Below are positions 8,665 through 17,090 of a DNA stretch of 64,000 bases, piece after piece. Source of the stretch: an uncultured Atopobiaceae bacterium (GTDB taxonomy: Bacteria; Actinomycetota; Coriobacteriia; Coriobacteriales; Atopobiaceae). The notes below the pieces were generated by a model. That model ran no database searches. It was not told the DNA's origin and saw only the letters and a list, made by a program, of their open reading frames with translations. Position numbers and translations under genes: made by a program. The stretch covers positions 33,663-97,662 of the forward strand of contig CANRLS010000001.1 of NCBI GenBank assembly GCA_947631545.1, read 5' to 3'. The stretch's first letter is position 1; each line of letters opens with the position of its first letter.

Positions 8665-9114
8665 CGCGGCCATGGCGCCTCCGAGGGAGTGGCCCATGAG
8701 GATCCACTCGTCGATGTCAGGGAACTGCGCCTGGATGCCGTCGGCGCCGTTCACGTCGAAGACCGCGAGGTTGAAGGGCATGGGGACGAGGACGCAGAGG
8801 AATCCCTCCTCGGCGAGGTCGCGCAAGAGCGGTGCGTAGGCCCCCGCCTGCACCTTCCCGCCCGGGTAGAAGACGATGCCCGCCTCGGGGTCCTCGGGGC
8901 TGAAGACGACGTCGCCATCCGAGAGCGTGGACACCTGGACGGTGGAACCGGAGGTCAAGGCCGCCATAGCGGTGCCGTCGGCGTGGTAATAGTCGCCCAC
9001 GTAGATGGCGAAGGCGATGACGACGACGGCGAGGATGCCCGCCACGATGCACATGGCGATCTTCAGGCCTCGATGCCTCGACGTTGTCCTCATCTCGTCC
9101 CGCTGCTCGGTCAT
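8665..9114 (-). pseudogene. Truncated membrane-anchored alpha/beta hydrolase
   Basis: The first ~150 residues of an alpha/beta hydrolase. After MTEQRDE and a basic stretch there is one N-terminal membrane anchor (AMCIVAGILAVVVIAFAIYV), then the hydrolase core IVFYPGGKVQAGAYAPL and the nucleophile elbow GHSLGG. Family members continue for another ~110 residues carrying the catalytic Asp and His, but here the frame enters the inverted-repeat scar at 8664 and ends within a few codons. Without Asp and His the enzyme cannot be active, so this is a broken gene. The start could also be the ATG at 9093, which has a better ribosome site. Confidence 0.75.
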
Positions 9115-9188
9115 AGCCCAAATCAGCAGTGTCTCCGATCTTGGCGCGATGGGTTCAAGGGTTGTGGACGCGCGGTGGGAACGCAGGG

Positions 9189-9222
9189 AGAGGGCGGTAG
9201 CCGCAACCACTCGCCCTCTTTT
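9189..9222 (+). terminator. Possible intrinsic terminator (plus strand)
   Basis: AGAGGGCG and CGCCCTCT form an 8 bp stem around a 15 nt loop, followed on the plus strand by TTTT. No plus-strand gene ends nearby, so it may serve a lost gene or be fortuitous. The ~195 bp from here to 9310 hold nothing else I can recognise. Confidence 0.3.
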
Positions 9223-9309
9223 CTAATAGTGTCGCCCGCTCAACCCCCTGAGTCAGTCGGGGCGGGTGTCGCCGTCACCTCTGATTCTAGCCGAGCCGCC
9301 GAGGAGTCG

Positions 9310-9393
9310 TTATCCCGCTGCGGCGACGCAGTATTGTATGAAATTATCTTGGCAATAGCTGCACCCGCCGGCGACGAGCGCCAGCGGCTCATC
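9310..9393 (-). pseudogene. Leaderless core remnant of a third Nif11-type RiPP precursor
   Basis: The minus-strand frame ending at the TAA of 9310 reads DEPLALVAGG then CSYCQDNFIQYCVAAAG. This matches the leader end of the two intact precursors nearby (EELA-V-GG) followed by a Cys-containing core. Upstream in the same frame there is a stop before any start codon or leader sequence, so only the cleavage site and core survive. The core has three Cys and differs completely from the other two, showing that the family once had at least three members. Confidence 0.55.
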
Positions 9394-9430
9394 CCTATCA
9401 ATCGGTTTTGGAGCAGAACCAGCCCAGACG

Positions 9431-9718
9431 TCAATAGGCTAGGCTGCCGCAGTATTCGTGGAGATCGTCGGTGCAGCCGCCGGAGACCGCCGCCAGCTCC
9501 TCGTCCACGAGCTCGCCCTCGGCGGGAACCTCGAAGACGAGGTCGTCCTCGGTGAGCGTGAAGCCGTTGTCGTTCGCGAGGGCGACGATTCGAGCGGCTA
9601 CCTCGGGGCGATCCGCCTCGCTGGCGGCGTTCAGCTCGTTCACGAGGGCGGTCGCCTCGCCCATCAGCTCGTCGTCTTCGGAGGCGGCCTTCAGGATGGC
9701 CTTGAGGTTCTCGTTCAT
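9431..9718 (-). CDS. Nif11-like leader peptide RiPP precursor A
   Basis: A 95-residue precursor peptide. The acidic leader (LKAILKAASEDDELMGEA ... IVALANDNGFTLTEDDL ... ELVDEELAAVSGG) has the hallmarks of Nif11-like leaders: an N-terminal helix, the A-x-x-x-GF-x-(I/L)-(T/S)-x-E/D-DL block and a terminal double-Gly cleavage site. The predicted core is CTDDLHEYCGSLAY, with two Cys. The ATG at 9718 follows AAGGGA by 6 nt. Such peptides are cut by a C39-peptidase transporter and modified by lanthionine synthetases, radical-SAM or cyclodehydratase enzymes; none is in this window. The leader DNA is identical to precursor B, while the core is unrelated. Confidence 0.8.
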   Translation of the reverse strand: MNENLKAILKAASEDDELMGEATALVNELNAASEADRPEVAARIVALANDNGFTLTEDDLVFEVPAEGELVDEELAAVSGGCTDDLHEYCGSLAY

Positions 9719-9848
9719 GGTCATTCCCTTCAATGGTACCTAGCGGGATGCGGTGGAGATCCTGGGCCGGATGGGAACCGGGAGGGCGCCACCGCATCCC
9801 CCTCTTGCTGATAGAGGATAGTTATTCACTATCCTGCACGTCGATGAT
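9491..9848. repeat. Tandem duplication copy A (RiPP leader plus upstream region)
   Basis: This segment is repeated at 9941-10298, exactly 450 bp away. By eye the first ~330 bp are identical, covering the whole leader, ribosome site and 5' hairpin. The last 27 bp (9822-9848) are a second copy of the final codons of the alcohol dehydrogenase gene, encoding I-I-D-V-Q-D-S-E-stop with three changes, all synonymous (GAC/GAT, AGT/AGC, TAA/TGA). The left boundary falls just after the leader cleavage site, so the cores lie outside the repeat. Confidence 0.85.
9745..9800 (-). promoter_or_regulatory. 5' UTR hairpin before RiPP precursor A
   Basis: GGGATGCGGTGG and CCACCGCATCCC form a perfect 12 bp stem with a 32 nt loop, about 27 nt before the precursor start. 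There is no T-run after it in the direction of transcription, so it looks more like an mRNA stability or translation-control structure than a terminator. An identical copy precedes precursor B. Confidence 0.5.
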
Positions 9849-9877
9849 GATTGGGTGCTATCTATTCGAACGAATAC

Positions 9878-10168
9878 TCAAAAGACCAATCCTTCGTGGA
9901 TTTGTTCGCAGTGATCACCGCATCCGCCGCCAGCGACGACCGCCAGCTCCTCGTCCACGAGCTCGCCCTCGGCGGGAACCTCGAAGACGAGGTCGTCCTC
10001 GGTGAGCGTGAAGCCGTTGTCGTTCGCGAGGGCGACGATTCGAGCGGCTACCTCGGGGCGATCCGCCTCGCTGGCGGCGTTCAGCTCGTTCACGAGGGCG
10101 GTCGCCTCGCCCATCAGCTCGTCGTCTTCGGAGGCGGCCTTCAGGATGGCCTTGAGGTTCTCGTTCAT
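9878..10168 (-). CDS. Nif11-like leader peptide RiPP precursor B
   Basis: A 96-residue precursor with the same 77-residue leader as precursor A, down to the DNA level, ending EELAVVAGG. The predicted core is GCGDHCEQIHEGLVF: two Cys separated by three residues, then a His/Glu-containing tail. The ATG at 10168 has the same AAGGGA site. The gene lies about 100 bp downstream of the zinc alcohol dehydrogenase stop on the same strand, so it may be read through from that gene or from its own promoter. No maturation or export gene is linked. Confidence 0.8.
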   Translation of the reverse strand: MNENLKAILKAASEDDELMGEATALVNELNAASEADRPEVAARIVALANDNGFTLTEDDLVFEVPAEGELVDEELAVVAGGGCGDHCEQIHEGLVF

Positions 10169-10298
10169 GGTCATTCCCTTCAATGGTACCTAGCGGGATG
10201 CGGTGGAGATCCTGGGCCGGATGGGAACCGGGAGGGCGCCACCGCATCCCCCTCTTGCTGATAGAGGATAGTCATTCGCTATCCTGCACATCGATGAT
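9941..10298. repeat. Tandem duplication copy B (RiPP leader plus 3' end of adh)
   Basis: Parent-like copy of the 9491-9848 repeat, displaced by 450 bp. It spans the precursor B leader, its ribosome site and hairpin, and the true last codons of the downstream-reading alcohol dehydrogenase gene (stop at 10272). It shows that the duplicated unit carried the adh 3' end along with the leader. Confidence 0.85.
10195..10250 (-). promoter_or_regulatory. 5' UTR hairpin before RiPP precursor B
   Basis: The same perfect 12 bp GGGATGCGGTGG/CCACCGCATCCC stem as before precursor A, here between the alcohol dehydrogenase stop at 10272 and the precursor start at 10168. It could protect the 5' end of a processed precursor mRNA or limit read-through from adh. 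Confidence 0.5.
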
Positions 10299-11315
10299 GA
10301 CCTTCATCGTCGATTCGCGGTTGTCATCGATGTACTTGTAGGCGTCGAGGTAGCGCTCGAACGGGAAGTGCTTCGACACGAGCGGCGCCAGATGGACCTT
10401 GCCCTCCTCGACGAGGCGGATGGCCTCCACGTAGTCCGGATGGCGATACATCATCGAGGTCTTGAGATCGAGCTCGTGGTCGTTCAGCACGGCGAGGTCG
10501 ACCGTGGCCATGCCGGCGAAGACCGCCACGAGCACGATGACGGAGCCCTTGCGGGCGTTGGCGATGGCCTGGCCCATGGTGACGTCGTTGCCGGCGCAGT
10601 CGTAGATGACGTCGGCCTTGTCGGGCCCGAAGGCCTCGACGAGCGCCTCGCCGAAGTCCTTGTCCCGGGTGTTCACGGCCTCGTCAACGCCGCACTCGCG
10701 GGCGATGGAGAGGCGCAGGTCCGAGACGTCGGTGATGAGCACCTTGCGCGCGCCGAGGCCCTTGGCCACCTGCGCGACGAGGTTCCCGATGGGGCCGGCG
10801 CCGATGACGCAGACGTCAAGGCCCTCGACGTCGCCCATCTGGCGCACGGCGTGGACGGCCACGGCGAGGGGCTCGATCATGGCGCCGTGCTCGTAGGACA
10901 TGGTCTCCGGGAGCGGCGTCACCTTCGATGCGTCGACCACGAAGTAGCGCGAGGCCGTCCCCGTGGTCTGAAAGCCCATGACCTTCAGGTTCTCGCAGAG
11001 GTTGTACTTGCCATGGGTGCAGGGATGGCATTCGCCGCAGGTGACCTGCGGCTCGATGGTCACCTTCTGGCCCACCTCGAGGTCATGCACGTCGGAGCCC
11101 ACCTCGACGACCTCGCCGGAGACCTCGTGGCCCTGGGTCACAGGATAGGAGGTGAAGGGGTGCGTGCCGTGGTAGACGTGGATGTCGGAGCCGCAGACCC
11201 CGATGTTCATGATCTTGACCTTGACCTGGTCCGAGGCGACCTCTGGCACCTCCACCTCGTGGAACTCGATCTCTCCCGGCGCGGTCATGACCTCTTGCAG
11301 CATCTTCTCGGCCAT
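10272..11315 (-). CDS. Zinc-dependent sorbitol/threonine-type dehydrogenase
   Basis: A 347-residue medium-chain dehydrogenase. The catalytic zinc ligands lie in GVCGSDIHVYHG and TQGHEVSGEV; the structural zinc is bound by the four Cys of CGECHPCTHGKYNLC; the NAD(P) fold begins GAGPIGNLVAQ. It most resembles polyol (sorbitol/iditol) or 2,3-butanediol/threonine dehydrogenases, which oxidise a secondary alcohol to a ketone; the substrate cannot be told from sequence. The ATG at 11315 follows GGAGGAG. The RiPP precursors lie downstream on the same strand, and a duplicated fragment of this gene's 3' end is embedded there. Confidence 0.9.
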   Translation of the reverse strand: MAEKMLQEVMTAPGEIEFHEVEVPEVASDQVKVKIMNIGVCGSDIHVYHGTHPFTSYPVTQGHEVSGEVVEVGSDVHDLEVGQKVTIEPQVTCGECHPCTHGKYNLCENLKVMGFQTTGTASRYFVVDASKVTPLPETMSYEHGAMIEPLAVAVHAVRQMGDVEGLDVCVIGAGPIGNLVAQVAKGLGARKVLITDVSDLRLSIARECGVDEAVNTRDKDFGEALVEAFGPDKADVIYDCAGNDVTMGQAIANARKGSVIVLVAVFAGMATVDLAVLNDHELDLKTSMMYRHPDYVEAIRLVEEGKVHLAPLVSKHFPFERYLDAYKYIDDNRESTMKVIIDVQDSE

Positions 11316-11444
11316 CAGGCGCTCCTCCCCATCCGCGGCACGCGCCTCACGCGCATGCGAACATGCCAAATCTAGCGCATGCGCGCCACGGCCATCGAGG
11401 AGATCGAGCGACCGGGGGAACGGCGATCTCCCATGTGGGGGTGT

Positions 11445-11645
11445 CTAGTTCGCCGGGACCTCCGAGTCACTCGAAGTCGCCTGGCACAAGGGGCAATCGA
11501 TCCCGTGCTCTCCCAGCCACGCCTTCACCTGGTCGCCATGGCGCTCCCAGATGACCGCGCCGCACACGATGCCGACCATCACGCTGAAGAGGACGAGCTT
11601 GAGCTCGCCGCCGACGATCCTCGTCACGATTCCCCGATGTCCCAT
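11445..11645 (-). CDS. Small single-pass membrane protein with CPLC motif
   Basis: A 66-residue protein: a short basic N-terminus, one membrane helix (LKLVLFSVMVGIVCGAVIW), a polar helix ERHGDQVKAWLGEHGID and a C-terminal CPLC motif. The ATG at 11645 follows GGGAG by 5 nt. The Cys pair could bind metal or form a disulfide. Convergent neighbours give no clue to function. Confidence 0.6.
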   Translation of the reverse strand: MGHRGIVTRIVGGELKLVLFSVMVGIVCGAVIWERHGDQVKAWLGEHGIDCPLCQATSSDSEVPAN

Positions 11646-11894
11646 TGCGGCTCCCATCTCGAGTGCTTCGTTACCGGGAACGTACCCAACCTCAGGGCGC
11701 AGGCAGCGGACGGCGCCGAGTTCGAGCGCTAGGGCGAGATTTCCTCGAGGCCGCTCGCGGTCTCGAAGCCCATGCGCGCCCGAGTGCCCGCGTTGGCGGA
11801 GCGCCCCTGCGCCTCCGCCGCCTTGGGACGCCGCTTCAGACCGGAAACGGTCATAGTCGAGGCGTCGCATACCACTCCGTCGAAAGGATCCCCC

Positions 11895-12641
11895 ATGCTC
11901 TTGGAAGGCAAGGTCGCCGTCGTCACCGGCGGTACCCGCGGCATCGGGCTCGCCATCGTCAAGTCGTTCCTGCGCCATGGCGCGAGCGTCACCCTCTGCG
12001 GCTCGCGAAAGGAGACCGTCGAGAAGGCCCTCGCGACGATCGAGGACTTCATGCCCGGCGCCCCCGTGCGCGGCGCCCACCCCGACCTCACCGACGAGGC
12101 CGAGGTGAGGGCCTGCCTCGACGAGACCATCGGCGCCTTCGGGCACCTCGACATCATGGTCAACAACGCCGGCATCTCCCAGTCGACGCCGCTCCTTTCC
12201 TATACGGCCGAGGAGTTCCAGAAGGTGCTCGACCTGAACATCCTCGCCGTCTTCAACGGCTGCCAGGCCGCCGCGAAGGTCTTCTCGGAGCAGGGTTCGG
12301 GCGTCATCCTCAACACGAGCTCCGTCGTGTCGCTCTACGGCCAGGCTGCGGGCGTGGGCTATCCCGCCTCGAAGTTCGCCGTGAACGGCATGACCAAGTC
12401 GCTCGCCCGCGAGCTCGGGCCCAAGGGCATCCGCGTGAACGCCGTGGCCCCCGGCGTCACCGCCACCGATATGGTGGCCGCGCTTCCGGAGGAGATGATC
12501 GCGCGCGTCTCGGCCGGCATCCCGCTCGGGCGCCCCGGCGAGCCCGAGGAGGTGGCCAACGTCTTCAGCTTCCTCGCCTCCGACAAGGCCTCCTACGTGA
12601 CGGGCTGCGTCGTCTCGGTCGATGGCGGCGCGGTCATCTAG
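11895..12641 (+). CDS. Short-chain dehydrogenase/reductase (FabG-like)
   Basis: A 248-residue classical SDR. It has the cofactor motif TGGTRGIG, the NNAG strand, the catalytic Ser in NTSSVVSLYG, the Tyr-x-x-x-Lys in YPASK, and the C-terminal YVTGCVVSVDGG typical of 3-oxoacyl-ACP reductases and sugar-alcohol dehydrogenases. The start at 11895 has GAAAGGAT upstream. No fatty-acid synthesis genes are near, so it is better read as a general SDR than as FabG. Confidence 0.9.
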   Translation: MLLEGKVAVVTGGTRGIGLAIVKSFLRHGASVTLCGSRKETVEKALATIEDFMPGAPVRGAHPDLTDEAEVRACLDETIGAFGHLDIMVNNAGISQSTPLLSYTAEEFQKVLDLNILAVFNGCQAAAKVFSEQGSGVILNTSSVVSLYGQAAGVGYPASKFAVNGMTKSLARELGPKGIRVNAVAPGVTATDMVAALPEEMIARVSAGIPLGRPGEPEEVANVFSFLASDKASYVTGCVVSVDGGAVI

Positions 12642-12841
12642 GCCCATCGGTCCGGCTGGATCGCGCCAATCGACCGCGTCCGCAACCGTCGCGTCCCCAT
12701 AGCCGCCGTCCGGCCCTTCGCCTTCCGTGAGGGGCCGGCGCGTTGGACGGGGAGCATGACCGTCGGGCCATCGGGGGTTGCGGGCCCGGCCCTTCGGGAA
12801 GAACATTGAGCGTCGGACTGCATTCGGAGAAAGGGGTTCCC

Positions 12842-13396
12842 ATGGCCAAGACCTGTGCCGTCATGCTCGGAGAGGGCTTCGAGGAAGTCGAGGCGCTCGC
12901 CTCCGTCGACGCCCTCCGACGCGCCGGCGTGGAGGTGACGACGGTCTCCGTCATGCACGATCAGATCGTCCAGGGCTCCCACAGGATCCCCGTCATCGCC
13001 GATGCCAAGGTGGGCGAGGTCGACCTCGGGGACTTCGACCTCGTCGTGCTCCCCGGCGGCATGCCCGGCACCACCAACCTCGGCGAATGCGAAGAGCTGC
13101 ACCGCGCCATCGTGAACCGCATGGCAGCCGGCCTCAAGGTCTCGGCGATCTGCGCGGCGCCGAGCCTCCTCGCCACGTGGGGGCTCCTCGACGGCCGCAC
13201 GGCCACCTGCTATCCCGGGTTCGAGACGGAGTTCCCCGAGGGCGTGCGCCCGGACGAGCCCGGCGTCTTCTGGGACGACAACCTCATCACGGCGAGCGGC
13301 CCGGGCTTCGCCATCCCCTTCGCCCTCGCCAACGTGAAGACCCTCATGGGCGAGGAGGCGGCCGAGAAGGTGGCCGCTGGCATGCTCGTCAAGTAA
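12842..13396 (+). CDS. DJ-1/PfpI family protein
   Basis: A 184-residue DJ-1 fold protein. The acid residue sits in EGFEEVEA and the nucleophile Cys in the elbow AICAAPSLL, as in YajL/DJ-1 chaperone-type members. The family protects against oxidative and glyoxal damage; the enzymatic role is debated. A GGAGAAAGGGG site precedes the ATG. It is followed 10 bp later by maf, so the two are co-transcribed. The 200 bp before it hold no gene. Confidence 0.9.
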   Translation: MAKTCAVMLGEGFEEVEALASVDALRRAGVEVTTVSVMHDQIVQGSHRIPVIADAKVGEVDLGDFDLVVLPGGMPGTTNLGECEELHRAIVNRMAAGLKVSAICAAPSLLATWGLLDGRTATCYPGFETEFPEGVRPDEPGVFWDDNLITASGPGFAIPFALANVKTLMGEEAAEKVAAGMLVK

Positions 13397-13405
13397 GGCG
13401 CGCCG

Positions 13406-13987
<582 letters not shown>

Positions 13988-14036
13988 GCGCGAGGGTACC
14001 GACGCCCTCGCGACCGCGCAGAGGAAAGGCCATCCC

Positions 14037-15002
14037 ATGCCAGACATCCGCCGTATTCCCGGCTTCTTCCTCGGCCACGCCACACTCGCGGAGGCCGGGA
14101 CCGGCTGCACGGCCATCGTCTGCCCCGAGGGCGCGACGGGCGCGGTCGACGTCCGCGGCGGCGCCCCCGCCACCCGCGAGACCGACCTCCTCCGCCCCGA
14201 GGAGACGGTGGACGCCGTCCATGCGGTGGTGCTCTCGGGCGGATCGGCCTTCGGACTCGCCGCCGCCTCCGGAGCGGCCGAGGAGCTGGAGCGAAGGGGC
14301 CTCGGACTCGACATGGGCGTCTGCAGGGTGCCCATCGTGAGCTCGGCCTGCCTCTTCGACCTCACCGTGGGAAGCGCCTCGGTGCGCCCAGGGATCGCCG
14401 AAGGACGAGCGGCCGTGGCGGATGCCCTGGAGGCCGATGCGGAGGAGCCGCTCCCCGTGGGCAACGTCGGCGCCGGCACTGGCTGCACCGTGGGCAAGTT
14501 CCTGGGACCGGAGCGGTCGATGAAGGGCGGCCTCGGCACGGCCGTCGCCTGCGCAGGAGAGCTCCTCGTGGGCGCCGTGGCGGCCGTGAACGCCGTGGGC
14601 GACGTCCTGGACGCCTCTGGCACGGTCGTCGCCGGAGCGAGGTCGACGGGCGATGCGAAGGCGCCCCTCCCGCTTGCGGATGCCCTCGGCGCCATGGCCG
14701 CGGGCGCGGCCGATCTGGCGCCCCGCGCGAACACGACCATCAGCTGCATCGTCACCAACGCCCGGCTCGCCAAGCCCCAAGCGCTTCGCGTGGCCCAGAT
14801 GGCGGCCGACGCCTACGCCATGGCGATCGTGCCCGCCCATACCTCCATGGATGGCGACAGCATCTTCTGCCTGGCATCGGGAAGGGTGGCGGCGGAGCAG
14901 GACCTGGTGGGCCTCCTCGCCGTCCAGGCGCTCTCGGAGGCCATCGTCTGCGCCTGCGCCCGTGCGAAGGGCGCCTTCGGGCTCCCCGGCGCGGGCGATT
15001 GA
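14037..15002 (+). CDS. P1-family (DmpA-type) aminopeptidase
   Basis: A 321-residue N-terminal-nucleophile hydrolase of the DmpA/P1 family. Landmarks are VRGGAPATRETDLL, the glycine-rich VLSGGSAFGLAAASG, VGAGTGCTVGK and the putative autocleavage region RANTTISCIVTNA. Family members cleave N-terminal residues, including D-amino acids and beta-peptides, and self-process into two chains. The ATG at 14037 lies downstream of a GAGGAAAGG site. It is probably transcribed with maf. Confidence 0.88.
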   Translation: MPDIRRIPGFFLGHATLAEAGTGCTAIVCPEGATGAVDVRGGAPATRETDLLRPEETVDAVHAVVLSGGSAFGLAAASGAAEELERRGLGLDMGVCRVPIVSSACLFDLTVGSASVRPGIAEGRAAVADALEADAEEPLPVGNVGAGTGCTVGKFLGPERSMKGGLGTAVACAGELLVGAVAAVNAVGDVLDASGTVVAGARSTGDAKAPLPLADALGAMAAGAADLAPRANTTISCIVTNARLAKPQALRVAQMAADAYAMAIVPAHTSMDGDSIFCLASGRVAAEQDLVGLLAVQALSEAIVCACARAKGAFGLPGAGD

Positions 15003-15137
15003 TCGAGGGGGCCGCCCGCTCGCCCGCCTGGCGCCGGGCCTCCTCGAAGAGCGCGCTCCCCGTCTCGCCACGCGGCCCAACCGGTCGGCGGGCTCGGTAT
15101 AAGCTTCTCCTCGGGCCACAGATCGGGAGGAGAGGCA

Positions 15138-15965
15138 ATGTACAGGATCGTCGCCTGCGACATGGATGAGACCTTCATCGGCCGCGACCACCTCGTGAAC
15201 CCAGGGAACTACCGGGCCGTGCGCCTCATGCGCGAGGCCGGGGTCAAGTTCGTGGTGGCCACGGGGCGGCCCTTCTACTCGGTCCTGGGCACCCTCGCCG
15301 CCCTCGGCACCAGGGACGCTCCCGACGAGTACACGATCACCTTCAACGGCGGCTACGTCTGCGCGAACGACGGCACGCCCCTCGCGAGCCATACCCTCAC
15401 GGTCGCCCAGGCCCAAGATCTCTACGATTTCGGCTCCGAACTGGGGCTCTGCCAGCACATCTACCTCTTGGACCGGACGCTCGTGGCGAACATCACCGAC
15501 TACGAGAAGAGCTACCTCAACGGCCGCATGGAGGTCGAGGATCTGCCCGCGGAAGACCTCGCAGCCCTCGACGAGCCCATCTACAAGCTCCTCTACCACA
15601 GCGACGACTTCGCCTACCTGCACGATGTGAAAGATCGCATGGATGCGGAGCTCCCGGATCTCATGGCCGGCCTCGAGGTCTCCTTCTCGGCCGAGCGCTA
15701 CCTGGAGTTCAACCCCAAGGGCGTGGACAAGGGCACGGGCCTCGCCGACGTGGCTAACTACCTCGGCGTTCCGATGGCGGAGACCATCGGCGTCGGCGAC
15801 TCGGCGAACGACCTCGCCATGCTCCTCGATGCCGGGCTCGGGCTCGCCGTGGCCAACGTCTCGGAGACGATCCGCGACCGGGTCTCGACCGTGCTCAAGA
15901 GCGAATGCGAGGACGCGGCCCTCATGGAGGTCTACGAGCGCTTCATCGCGCCGGACATCGCCTAG
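15138..15965 (+). CDS. Cof-type HAD-family sugar phosphatase
   Basis: A 275-residue HAD hydrolase. Motif I is DMDETFI, motif II VATGRPF, and motif IV GVGDSANDLAML, with a C2B-type cap between. These phosphatases act on sugar phosphates, FMN or similar metabolites. A GGGAGGAGAGG ribosome site precedes the ATG. It is convergent with the glycosyltransferase gene 53 bp downstream. Confidence 0.9.
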   Translation: MYRIVACDMDETFIGRDHLVNPGNYRAVRLMREAGVKFVVATGRPFYSVLGTLAALGTRDAPDEYTITFNGGYVCANDGTPLASHTLTVAQAQDLYDFGSELGLCQHIYLLDRTLVANITDYEKSYLNGRMEVEDLPAEDLAALDEPIYKLLYHSDDFAYLHDVKDRMDAELPDLMAGLEVSFSAERYLEFNPKGVDKGTGLADVANYLGVPMAETIGVGDSANDLAMLLDAGLGLAVANVSETIRDRVSTVLKSECEDAALMEVYERFIAPDIA

Positions 15966-16018
15966 GACTGCGGAGGGGGAAAGGTCGCGAAGCGGCCCCG
16001 AAGGCGGGGGGCGGCTCC

Positions 16019-17074
16019 TTAGTTGAAGCCGAAGACGCTATGGGCGATGCGGTACATCCCGATCGTCACGGCCTCGCCCGCCTTGGTGGGCAGGTTGGCG
16101 AGGATCCCCAGGAGCGTCATGCGCGCGTGGCGGTACATCCGGATGTCGTAGCTCTTGAAGTACTCCCAGAGCGCCGTCATGTCGTCCATGGCGCCCGGCA
16201 CATCGGAAAGGCGCGCGAAGATCGCGCTCACCGTGAGCGTCATCGTGAGCGAATGGAGCATGTAGTTGCGAAGCTTCACGCTCTTCACGTCGTCATAGAG
16301 ATGGTAGGCGTCGATGAGGATCTTCGAGACGCGCAGCTGATGGTCGATGCGGCTCGCCATGACCTTCTCGTTCACCGATTGGTCCTCGCGGCCGATGTAG
16401 TAGCGGTAGAGGTCCACATCGAGGTAGTAGAGGGTCTTGCAACGGGGCAGCGGCACGAAGGCGTAGATGTTGTCCACGTAGAACGTGTGGGGCGGCAGCG
16501 GCAGCCCGCCATGGGAGCGGAGGATCTCGGTCTTGTAGGTGAGGCTGTGCATGAGGATGTTCTGGGCGTAGCCGAAGTGGCCGATCTCGTCCCAGGTCAT
16601 CACCTTGTTGGGCTTGAGGGCGCTCCGGTAGTCGATGGCCTTGGAGGAGCCGTCGTCGGCGTGCTCGTAGACGTAGTTGTTGATGACCAGATCAACCGGG
16701 TCGCCGCCCTCGATGAAGCCCCTGAGCGTGCCCAGGAGCTCGTGGAAGGCGTCGGTGCTGTACCAGTCGTCGGAGTCGCAGACCTTGTAGTAGACGCCGC
16801 GAGCGTTGGCGAGCGCCGTGAGCACCGCCGTGCCGTGGCCGCCGTTCTCCTGATGGACCGCCTTGACGATGTTGGGGAAGCGCCGCTCCCAGCCCTGGGC
16901 CTTCTCCCACGTATCGTCCTTTGTGGAGCCGTCATCGACGATGACGATCTCGACGTCGTCGGCGTAGTCCGAACCCTCCAGGATCGCCGAGATGGCGTTG
17001 TCCATGTATTCGGACGAGTTGTAGCAGGGGATGCCGATGGTGATCGTCTTCTGCAAGGTGCTCGTCCCTTCCAT
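16019..17074 (-). CDS. Family 2 glycosyltransferase
   Basis: A 351-residue GT-A transferase. The N-terminal half contains TIGIPCYNSSEYM, the nucleotide-binding IVIVDDGSTKDD and the metal-binding CDSDDWY (D-x-D). The C-terminal half (LHSLTMTLTVSAIFA, then MTLLGILANL) is amphipathic and probably membrane-associated. It lies 16 bp downstream of UDP-galactopyranose mutase in the same direction, so a galactofuranosyl acceptor reaction in capsule, wall polysaccharide or glycolipid synthesis is a reasonable inference. The start may instead be the TTG 18 nt inside. Confidence 0.87.
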   Translation of the reverse strand: MEGTSTLQKTITIGIPCYNSSEYMDNAISAILEGSDYADDVEIVIVDDGSTKDDTWEKAQGWERRFPNIVKAVHQENGGHGTAVLTALANARGVYYKVCDSDDWYSTDAFHELLGTLRGFIEGGDPVDLVINNYVYEHADDGSSKAIDYRSALKPNKVMTWDEIGHFGYAQNILMHSLTYKTEILRSHGGLPLPPHTFYVDNIYAFVPLPRCKTLYYLDVDLYRYYIGREDQSVNEKVMASRIDHQLRVSKILIDAYHLYDDVKSVKLRNYMLHSLTMTLTVSAIFARLSDVPGAMDDMTALWEYFKSYDIRMYRHARMTLLGILANLPTKAGEAVTIGMYRIAHSVFGFN

Positions 17075-17090
17075 TCTTCGCCGAAGCGCC

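Noticed and set aside
9240..9797. 185-codon Arg-rich minus-strand frame across RiPP precursor A
   Set aside because: It is a different frame over the same DNA, Arg/Gly-rich and without family features; the Nif11-type frame is clearly the coding one.
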